Positions 58,261-64,000 of a DNA stretch of 64,000 bases are shown here, piece by piece (within the stretch, counting starts at the first letter, position 1; each line of letters opens with the position of its first letter). The DNA is taken from positions 69,878 through 133,877 of the forward strand of contig NZ_JBHJMR010000010.1 of assembly GCF_042310355.1 (NCBI RefSeq), read 5' to 3'. Position numbers and translations under genes: made by a program. Source of the DNA: Wenzhouxiangella sp042310355 (GTDB taxonomy: Bacteria; Pseudomonadota; Gammaproteobacteria; Xanthomonadales; Wenzhouxiangellaceae). The notes under the pieces are model-generated. The model searched no databases, was not told the DNA's origin, and saw only the letters and a list, made by a program, of their open reading frames with translations.

Positions 58261-60042
58261 ATGCACAGCAAGACCATTCCCATGCTGGCGACCGTCGGCA
58301 TGCTGTTCTCGGCCGTCAACGCCACGGCCGAATCCACCTACGAAGGCGAGCCCGTCCAGGTCACGGCCACGCGCTCGGAGCAGGCCGCCGACGAGTCCCT
58401 GGCCGCGGTGTCGGTCATCACGCGCGAGGACATCGATCGCGCCCAGGCCCCGGACCTGCTCGAGCTGCTGCGCCTGGAGGCGGGCGTCGATATCGTCCGC
58501 AGCGGCGGGCCCGGCGGGCAGACCAGCCTGTTCATGCGCGGCACCAACTCCAACCATGTGCTGGTGCTGGTCGACGGCGTGCGCGTGTCCGCCGCCGGCT
58601 CGGGCGGATTCACCTGGGAGATCGTCGATCCGGCCATCGTCGAGCGCATCGAGATCGTGCGCGGCCCGCGCGCGGCGCGCTGGGGCTCGGACGCGATCGG
58701 CGGCGTTATCCAGATCTTCACACGTCGGCCCGACGGCGCGGCCGCCCGCGCGGCCTACGGCCGCTACGACGACCGGCAGCTGTCGGCACATTTCGGAAAC
58801 GGCTTCCTCGGGCTCAATGTCGCCGCCCGGAACGTCGAAGGCTTCTCGGCTCAGAACCCGTCGGGCCCTGCTTATGACCCCGACGACGACGACTTCGACA
58901 ACCTGAGCGTGAGCGCTCGCGGCGATCATCGCCTGGGCCGTGGCGAGCTCAGATGGTCGGCCCGCCTGGCCGACGGCGACGTCGAGTTCGACCGGGGCGA
59001 GTCGGACTTCCTCAACTACGCCCTGCGCGGCGCCTACCGCCAGCGGACCGACGGCCCGTGGATCTGGGAAGGTTCGGCCGCCTTCTACCGCGACAACCTC
59101 GAGACCGACAACGGCTTCAGCATCTCGGATGCAGCCACCCGCCGCGTGCAGACCGGTTTCCAGGCCGAGCGCGAAATCGGCGCGGGCACGACCTGGCTGC
59201 TCGGGGTCGACGCCTGGCACGTGGACGGCGACACCAGCGACTCCTTCGACCGCGACCGCGAGAACATCGGCGCCTGGACCGGCTTTGACGGCCGTCGCGA
59301 CGCGCTGTCCTGGGAAGCGAGCCTGCGCGCCGACCACGACAGCCAGTTCGGTTCGGCGCTGACCGGCAACCTCGCCGGCGGCTGGCGCATGAGCGAGTCC
59401 CTGCGCCTGTCCGCCAGCCTGGGACGCGCCTTCCGCGCGCCGAGCTTCAGCCAGCTCTACTCCCCCGGTTTCGGCGGCCAGTACGCCGGCAATCCCGACC
59501 TCGACCCCGAAACCTCGCTCAGCGGCGAACTCGGGCTCGACTGGTTCGGTCCCGGCGGGCACGGCCTGGGCCTGAGCGTCTACCAGAACGATGTCGAGGA
59601 CCTGATCGCCTTTTCCGGCCCCGACTTCCGGGCGATCAATATCGAGAAAGCGCGCATCCGCGGCGCGGAACTGAGCTATCGCTTCACCGCGGACCGCTGG
59701 CGGGCGGAATCGAACCTGACCTGGCAGGACGCCGAAAACCGGACCCAGGACAGCGCCCTGCTGCGCCGCGCCGACATCAAGGGATCCATCTCCCTCGACC
59801 GGACTTTCGACAACGGCGGCTGGCTGGGCACCGAGATCGTCCACATCGGCGAGCGACCCGATTTCGGCGCCGACCTGCCGGCCTACACCCTGCTCAACCT
59901 GCGCGCCGGCTGGCCGCTGGGTGCGGGCCTGACCCTCGAAGGAAGGGTGGAGAACCTGACCGACAAGGACTACGAACCGATCGCCGGCTACAACGCCGCC
60001 CGCCGCTCGGCCTTCGTGGCCCTGCGCTGGCAGTCGCACTGA
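58261..60042 (+). CDS. btuB: TonB-dependent outer-membrane receptor, BtuB-type
   Basis: 593 aa, close to E. coli BtuB (614). Imports cobalamin across the outer membrane with TonB energy. Signal peptide MLATVGMLFSAVNATAE, plug domain about 30-150 (VQVTATRSEQAADESLAAVSVITREDIDRAQAPDLLELLRLEAGVDIVRSGGPGGQTSLFMRGTNSNHVLVLVDGVRV), then a beta-barrel with RAFRAPSFSQLYSPGFGGQYAGNPDLDPETSLSGELGLDWFG. FMRGTNSNHVLVLVDGVRV is typical of BtuB. The final residue is His instead of the usual Phe/Trp. Controlled by the riboswitch upstream; AAGGAG at 8 nt from the ATG. Confidence 0.92.
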   Translation: MHSKTIPMLATVGMLFSAVNATAESTYEGEPVQVTATRSEQAADESLAAVSVITREDIDRAQAPDLLELLRLEAGVDIVRSGGPGGQTSLFMRGTNSNHVLVLVDGVRVSAAGSGGFTWEIVDPAIVERIEIVRGPRAARWGSDAIGGVIQIFTRRPDGAAARAAYGRYDDRQLSAHFGNGFLGLNVAARNVEGFSAQNPSGPAYDPDDDDFDNLSVSARGDHRLGRGELRWSARLADGDVEFDRGESDFLNYALRGAYRQRTDGPWIWEGSAAFYRDNLETDNGFSISDAATRRVQTGFQAEREIGAGTTWLLGVDAWHVDGDTSDSFDRDRENIGAWTGFDGRRDALSWEASLRADHDSQFGSALTGNLAGGWRMSESLRLSASLGRAFRAPSFSQLYSPGFGGQYAGNPDLDPETSLSGELGLDWFGPGGHGLGLSVYQNDVEDLIAFSGPDFRAINIEKARIRGAELSYRFTADRWRAESNLTWQDAENRTQDSALLRRADIKGSISLDRTFDNGGWLGTEIVHIGERPDFGADLPAYTLLNLRAGWPLGAGLTLEGRVENLTDKDYEPIAGYNAARRSAFVALRWQSH

Positions 60043-60058
60043 GCCCGACACACTGAGC

Positions 60059-60082
60059 CCGGGCCGGCGCGAACCGGCCCGG
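60059..60082. terminator. Hairpin between convergent btuB and sufT
   Basis: Perfect 9-bp stem (CCGGGCCGG with CCGGCCCGG, 6-nt loop) in the 46-bp gap between two stop codons. No T-run in either direction; likely a shared transcription barrier. Confidence 0.5.
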
Positions 60083-60088
60083 AGCGAC

Positions 60089-60640
60089 TCAAAACATGCC
60101 GGTTTCCAGGCGCGCCTCTTCGCTCATCATGTGCTGGTTCCAGGGCGGGTCGAAGACCAGGCGAACATCGACTTTGTCGATAGTGGGAATGCGCCCGATG
60201 CGGTCTTCGACATCGGCGACGAGGATGTCGCCCATGCCGCAGCCCGGGGCCGTCAGGGTCATGTCGATCGAGACGCGCCGCGTGTCGTCATCGACTTTTT
60301 CGATATCGCACTCGTAGATCAGGCCCAGATCGAGGACGTTGATGGGGATTTCGGGGTCGTAGACGGTCTTGAGCTGGCTCATGACCAGCTCCTCGACGTC
60401 CTCGTCGGTGGCATTGTCGGGCAGCCTCGGCGCCGGCGGCGGTTCCTTGCCGATGGCGTCGGCCTCGTCACCGGCCAGCCGGAACAGGCGGCCGTCGACA
60501 TAGATGGTGAAACTGCCGCCCATCTGCTGGGTGATGTAGCCGACCGTACCCGCAGGCAGCTCCACCGGCGCCCCCTCGGGCACCATCACCACCTCGCAGT
60601 CGCGCTCGAATTTCACCGGTGTATAGGAGTTGCCGAACAT
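60089..60640 (-). CDS. sufT: Fe-S assembly protein SufT
   Basis: 183 aa. N-terminal part (about 1-75: VMVPEGAPVELPAGTVGYITQQMGGSFTIYVDGRLFRLAG) is the SufT-specific extension; residues about 82-175 are the DUF59/MIP18 domain (EELVMSQLKTVYDPEIPINVLDLGLIYECDIE, then MTLTAPGCGMGDILVADVEDRI, with the conserved Cys, and VRLVFDPPWNQHMMSEEAR). SufT helps mature Fe-S proteins. No suf genes adjoin it here. Single gene. Confidence 0.92.
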   Translation of the reverse strand: MFGNSYTPVKFERDCEVVMVPEGAPVELPAGTVGYITQQMGGSFTIYVDGRLFRLAGDEADAIGKEPPPAPRLPDNATDEDVEELVMSQLKTVYDPEIPINVLDLGLIYECDIEKVDDDTRRVSIDMTLTAPGCGMGDILVADVEDRIGRIPTIDKVDVRLVFDPPWNQHMMSEEARLETGMF

Positions 60641-60738
60641 GGTCCACCCGAAACAGGATTGATTTGGTCCCTATTATATCGGGCTCGTGGAGGAATCGTT
60701 CAACGCCTGTGATAAATCCAGCCGGAGCAAAAGCAAGC

Positions 60739-60820
60739 AACCACCGAAGACACTGAACGCACCGAAATTTGATTTGAACCATCCACTTCTTCGGTGCCTT
60801 CGGTGTATTCGGTGGTTTCC
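60739..60820. repeat. Paired-arm 9-bp repeat element G (sufT/M1 peptidase gap)
   Basis: Left arm 60739-60767 has three diverged copies of ACCGAAGAC-like 9-mers; right arm 60787-60820 is the inverted set (TTCGGTGCC, TTCGGTGTA, TTCGGTGG). Core about 19 bp, AT-rich. It lies 7 bp before the peptidase stop. Confidence 0.88.
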
Positions 60821-60826
60821 ATATTT

Positions 60827-62743
60827 TTATTCGCTTTCAAGACCCAGCGCGCGTTCGCTGGCCTGGCGGGTGAGCGGGTGGTAGCCGGGCCTGGCGCGCT
60901 CGTAGACTTGGATGGCCCAGTCGCGGCCCCAGTCGGTGTCGGCCAGGGCGCTGTAGAGCGGGCGGGTGAACTTGTTGCGGCCGACTTCGAGCAGGAAGGC
61001 CTCGAGACGCTCGATGCCCGGCTCGTAGCGCGTCTCGACCGAGCGCATCAGCCACTGGAACAGGATCTCGTAGTTACCCGATTCGCTCAGGGCGAAGGCC
61101 TCATCGAGCTCGGCCATGCGCTCGGCGTCCAGGCCGTCCTCCAGGCCGATGAGAAAGTGCAGCCACTGGTAGACCGACCAGCCATCGGCCGGAAGCTCGC
61201 GGGTCTGGGCATCACCGGCCAGCCAGCGCTCGCGCCAGTCGTCGACGCGCTCGAAGGCATCCGACTCCGGCGCGACCGCGAACTCGGGCAGGCCCGGCTG
61301 GTAGAGCCACTGGTCAACGGCCTCCATGCTCAAGGCATCGGCATGCCCAGCGACCAGGTTCTCCTCGAGGTAGTCACGGAAGGTCGTGGTGGTGATCGAC
61401 TCGAAGGCGAAGTGGTCGAAGTAGGCACGCAGGAACTCATCGATGGCCTCGCGGCCCACCTGGTGCTCGATCCAGTCGAGGAAGAACCGGCCCTTCGAAT
61501 ACGGCACGCCGATAAAGGCCTTTTCGGGGTCCTTGTCGTCGACGTCGAGCACCAGGCTGGCCATGCCGTCGTCCGTGTTCTCCAGTTCCTCGACCAGGTC
61601 CTGCCATTCGAGCACCGCGAGCTGGCGTTCGACGTCCTCGCCGTAGAGCGCTTCCATGATGCGCGACTCGAAGTAGACCGTGAAACCTTCGTTGAGCCAA
61701 AGGTCGCGCCAGGCGGCGTTGGTCACCAGGTTGCCCGACCAGGAATGCGCCAGCTCGTGCGCGACCAGGGCGAGCAGGCTGCCGTCGCCGGCGATGATGG
61801 TGGGCGTGACAAAGCTCAGGCGCGGGTTCTCCATGCCGCCAAAGGGGAAGCTCGGCGGCAGAACCAGCAGGTCATAGCGGCCCCAGCGGTACTCGCCGTA
61901 GAGGTCGACGCCGATGTCGATCATCTCCTCGAGCACGTCGAACTCCTCGGCCGCGGCCTCGATCCACTCGGGTTCGGCGTAAACACCCGAACGCGCTCCG
62001 GTCTCGGCGAATTCCAGGTCGCCGACGGCAATCGCCATCAGGTAGGACGGTATCGGCTGCGGCATGTGAAAGCTGTACTCGCCCGAGTTGTTGCGCTCGA
62101 ACGGGTTGCCGGACGCGCCCATGACGGCCATCAGGTTCGCGGGCACCCGAATGGTCGCATCGAAGGTGTAGCGCACCGCCGGCGTGTCCTGCAGCGGCAC
62201 CCAGGTGCGCGCGTAATGCGGCTGGCTCTGCGAAAACATGAAGGGCTCACCCGACGAGGTCTGTTCACCGTCGAGCCACTGCAGGCCGAAAGCCTCGGGC
62301 GAGCTGGCGTAGTCGATGCGTACTTCGTCCACACCCTCGGGCAACACGATGACCAGCGGCCGGCCGAGATCGCCCTCACCGTGGGCATCGGCCAGGCGCC
62401 AGGACAGCGGCCGGAAGTTGCCGTCGCCTTCCGGCGCGGTCACGTCGCGGATATCCAGGTCCCGGGTGTCGAGCACCAGGCGCGGATGTTCGGGATCGAC
62501 GCGCTCGAGCTCGAGCGTCACGTGCCCGGACAGAGTGTGCTCGGCCATATCGGCATCCAGGTCCAGGCGCAGGTGCTCGACGCGCACCTTCTCGTACTCG
62601 GCGAAGCTGTGCGGATCGGTTCCAGTCCGGACCTGCCATTCCTCGGCCGGCTCCAACGGCGCTTGTGACTTGTCGCCCTGACAGGCGGCGAGCAGCAGGA
62701 TCGACAGAACAGCAAGCGGCCATCCTTTCATCTTCAGGGTCAT
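60827..62743 (-). CDS. M1 family aminopeptidase lipoprotein
   Basis: 638 aa. Signal peptide with lipobox LLLAAC (Cys21), so a membrane-anchored periplasmic enzyme. N-terminal beta domain (about 45-210), then the catalytic domain with the exopeptidase motif FGGMENPRLSFV and the zinc site VAHELAHSWSGNLVTNAAWRDLWLNEGFTVYFE (HExxH then Glu 18 residues on). The C-terminal part resembles leukotriene-A4-hydrolase-type M1 enzymes rather than PepN. It trims N-terminal residues from peptides. ATG 62743 has AAGGA at 6 nt; the frame opens 8 codons earlier. Confidence 0.92.
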   Translation of the reverse strand: MTLKMKGWPLAVLSILLLAACQGDKSQAPLEPAEEWQVRTGTDPHSFAEYEKVRVEHLRLDLDADMAEHTLSGHVTLELERVDPEHPRLVLDTRDLDIRDVTAPEGDGNFRPLSWRLADAHGEGDLGRPLVIVLPEGVDEVRIDYASSPEAFGLQWLDGEQTSSGEPFMFSQSQPHYARTWVPLQDTPAVRYTFDATIRVPANLMAVMGASGNPFERNNSGEYSFHMPQPIPSYLMAIAVGDLEFAETGARSGVYAEPEWIEAAAEEFDVLEEMIDIGVDLYGEYRWGRYDLLVLPPSFPFGGMENPRLSFVTPTIIAGDGSLLALVAHELAHSWSGNLVTNAAWRDLWLNEGFTVYFESRIMEALYGEDVERQLAVLEWQDLVEELENTDDGMASLVLDVDDKDPEKAFIGVPYSKGRFFLDWIEHQVGREAIDEFLRAYFDHFAFESITTTTFRDYLEENLVAGHADALSMEAVDQWLYQPGLPEFAVAPESDAFERVDDWRERWLAGDAQTRELPADGWSVYQWLHFLIGLEDGLDAERMAELDEAFALSESGNYEILFQWLMRSVETRYEPGIERLEAFLLEVGRNKFTRPLYSALADTDWGRDWAIQVYERARPGYHPLTRQASERALGLESE

Positions 62744-62807
62744 GACTTTTCCTTCTCGCTTTGGCAAAGGCGATGAGACGCAAGCCGCATCGCCCGCAGG
62801 GACTTCA

Positions 62808-62839
62808 CTTTCGGTGCATTCGGTGTCTTCGCGGGTTCC
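62808..62839. repeat. 9-bp repeat H (single arm) between peptidase and glnB
   Basis: Three to four diverged copies of a TTCGGTGCA/TTCGGTGTC 9-mer in the 128-bp gap between the glnB stop and the peptidase start. Same unit and orientation as the right arm of element G, 2 kb away, so the peptidase gene is bracketed by the same unit. Confidence 0.8.
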
Positions 62840-62871
62840 GGTAGTTCACGGAATACCCGGACGGGACGAAT

Positions 62872-63210
62872 TCAGAGCGCGTCGTCGCCCTCTTCGCCGG
62901 TGCGGATGCGCACGGCGCGGTCGACGTCGGTGACGAAGATCTTGCCGTCGCCGATGCGCCCCGAGGAGGCCGTCTCGACGATCGTCTCGACCACGCGATC
63001 GGCATCGTCGTCGGGCACGGCGATCTCGAGCTTGAGCTTGGGCAGGAAATCCACGACGTACTCGGCGCCCCGGTAGAGCTCGGTATGCCCCTTCTGGCGG
63101 CCGAAGCCCTTGACCTCGCTGACCGTCATGCCGGTCACACCCACCTCGCCGAGGGCGTCACGCACGTCGTCGAGCTTGAACGGCTTGATGATGGCGGTAA
63201 TCAGTTTCAT
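62872..63210 (-). CDS. glnB: Nitrogen regulatory protein PII
   Basis: 112 aa, the standard length. Seen: MKLITAIIKPFKLDDVRDALGEVGVTGMTVSEVKGFGRQKGHTELYRGAEYVVDFLPKLKLEI with the uridylylation site Tyr51 in the T-loop, and TASSGRIGDGKIFVTDVDRAVRIRTGEEGDDAL, the ATP/2-oxoglutarate-binding B and C loops. Signals nitrogen and energy status. With no amtB beside it, GlnB is more likely than GlnK, but the sequence alone does not decide. Divergent from ubiK. Confidence 0.95.
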   Translation of the reverse strand: MKLITAIIKPFKLDDVRDALGEVGVTGMTVSEVKGFGRQKGHTELYRGAEYVVDFLPKLKLEIAVPDDDADRVVETIVETASSGRIGDGKIFVTDVDRAVRIRTGEEGDDAL

Positions 63211-63230
63211 GGATCGCTCACACGTTTATT

Positions 63231-63461
63231 GGAACCGCAGATAAACGCAGATTAACGCAGATCGAGCGCGGAATTGGAAGGGCTCGCAGATCTTCCACAT
63301 GGTCTTCCGTTCCATGCGCACACGTTAACGCGACCGGCTGCCCAGCCCCACGGGGTCACCGACCTCGGTCGGCTGCCCTGCCCGAACTTGCGAATATTGT
63401 CCGATTTGCAGTCTACGCTTTCATCCCCATCTGCGTTAATCTGCGTTCATCTGCGGTTTCC
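63231..63461. repeat. Paired-arm 10-bp repeat element I (glnB/ubiK gap)
   Basis: Left arm 63231-63263 has three copies of AACGCAGATT-type 10-mers; right arm 63427-63461 is their inverted set (ATCTGCGTTA and similar). The core is about 160 bp with no clear feature. Together they fill the 267-bp divergent region, so promoters of both genes must lie inside or beside it. Confidence 0.88.
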
Positions 63462-63477
63462 ATTGAAGTAGCAACTT

Positions 63478-63717
63478 ATGCGCCCCGACTTTCAGACCCT
63501 CGACGAAATCACCCGCCGGCTGGCAGCTGCCGTGCCGCGCGAGTTCCGCACCGCCCGCGCCGAGCTGGAAGAACAGTTCCGCGCCGTCCTCGAATCCGCC
63601 TTCGACCGCATGGACCTGGTCACGCGCGAGGAATTCGAAATTCAGAAGAAGGTGCTGTTGCGAACGCGCGAGAAACTCGAGGCGCTGGAGAAAAAGCTGG
63701 ACGAGAAATCTGGCTGA
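63478..63717 (+). CDS. ubiK: Ubiquinone biosynthesis accessory factor UbiK
   Basis: 79 aa, the usual size. Matches the BMFP (YqiC) family: DEITRRLAAAVPREFRTARAELEEQFRAVLESAFDRMDLVTREEFEIQKKVLLRTREKLEALEKKLDE, an amphipathic N-terminal helix followed by a C-terminal coiled coil. Helps UbiJ in aerobic ubiquinone synthesis. Right after element I. Confidence 0.9.
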   Translation: MRPDFQTLDEITRRLAAAVPREFRTARAELEEQFRAVLESAFDRMDLVTREEFEIQKKVLLRTREKLEALEKKLDEKSG

Positions 63718-64000
63718 ACGGCTTCGATGGCCCGCGTGAATCGGGGTCGAATCCTCGACGGACGCGACATCCGACTCATCCGCTCGTTGCTCACACGTGA
63801 TCCCGACTCCCCGACGTCGCCCATCATGATCAGGACGCTTCACGCCCTGGGCGGGGCTGGTTGGCACCACCGGTCGCGGTGCGGGCCTCGACACGTCAAC
63901 TGCGGTTTCGCCCGGCCTGCTTCGCAGGCACTTTCGGCGAGTACCTTTTTTCCAAAGCGAAAAAAGATACGAAAAAGCGCTTTTCAAAGTCAAAGTCCCA
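63718..64000. other. Non-coding end region, no gene supported
   Basis: No open frame here has recognisable similarity. The last 80 bp (about 63915-63990) change composition: A/T-rich with a TTTTTTCC / AAAAAAG hairpin-like pair around GGCGAGTACC, resembling a dispersed repeat. A gene just beyond the edge cannot be judged. Confidence 0.45.

Noticed and set aside
57940..60051. 703-aa minus-strand frame over the riboswitch and btuB
   Set aside because: Antisense to a receptor gene with signal peptide, plug and barrel; no motif in the frame.
63436..63993. 185-aa minus-strand frame over ubiK
   Set aside because: Antisense to ubiK and starting in the repeat-like edge patch.

Overview
The window is 64 kb of GC-rich, tightly packed DNA from a gammaproteobacterial chromosome. 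The assignment rests on the order rng-maf-rlmH-rsfS-nadD-holA-lptE-leuS, on zapE, sufT, ubiK and queC, on a cobalamin-riboswitch-controlled BtuB-type receptor, and on an FadE-type acyl-CoA dehydrogenase. The repeat-rich intergenic style and several high-GC envelope genes recall Wenzhouxiangellaceae/Xanthomonadales-like organisms; that narrower placement is inference only. I see no rRNA, CRISPR, prophage or intact IS; one tRNA (Arg-CCG) is present.

Layout. 1-7 kb (minus): rng (cut by the window edge), maf, rlmH, rsfS, nadD, holA, lptE, leuS; the last four genes are chained by 1-4 bp overlaps. 7-10 kb: an acidic lipoprotein, a Sel1-like periplasmic protein and an M17 aminopeptidase, then a ~330 bp MITE-like element (9781-10111). 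10-17 kb: a DUF2937 membrane protein, a response regulator with degenerate GGDEF domain, a Mla/Pqi-type lipid ABC operon (STAS-MlaE, MlaF, MlaD, PqiC-like lipoprotein) and a DegQ-type protease. 17-22 kb: HNH nuclease plus Xni-like nuclease, a secreted beta-propeller protein, a Nudix hydrolase, a MAPEG protein, isoaspartyl peptidase and a CPXCG protein. 22-26 kb (minus): metK-ahcY-metF, the methyl cycle. 26-30 kb: cardiolipin synthase and a Ycf46-like AAA ATPase. 29.7-37 kb (plus): a ten-gene Mrp/MBH-type antiporter operon with three NuoL/M/N-like subunits. 37-43 kb: a small membrane protein, a Rieske ferredoxin, a solute-binding lipoprotein, an SLC13 permease and a Ser/Thr kinase. 43-50 kb: queC and three c-di-GMP proteins around tRNA-Arg. 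50-55 kb: cytochrome c, AcpH-like phosphodiesterase, two alpha/beta hydrolases, ZapE and a TetR regulator. 55-60 kb: FadE and the B12 riboswitch with BtuB. 60-64 kb: SufT, M1 aminopeptidase lipoprotein, PII protein and UbiK.

Four things stand out. (1) Many intergenic gaps are filled by short-period (7-10 bp, one 14 bp) direct repeats, often as two inverted arms that abut the flanking genes (1.0-1.25, 22.4, 23.3, 26.3-26.5, 28.0, 53.6, 60.7, 62.8 and 63.2-63.5 kb); the unit differs by locus but the architecture is shared. (2) tRNA-Arg(CCG) is followed by 177-185 bp repeats, each carrying its terminator and its last 18-19 nt, a layout like the E. coli tyrT repeats. (3) The Mrp operon has the gene order of the Mrp module of membrane-bound hydrogenases but has extra antiporter subunits and no adjacent hydrogenase. 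(4) The btuB leader combines a perfect 18-bp palindrome at the promoter, a cobalamin aptamer and a visible SD-sequestering helix; half of the palindrome also occurs in the promoter of the fadE operon, next to a TetR gene.
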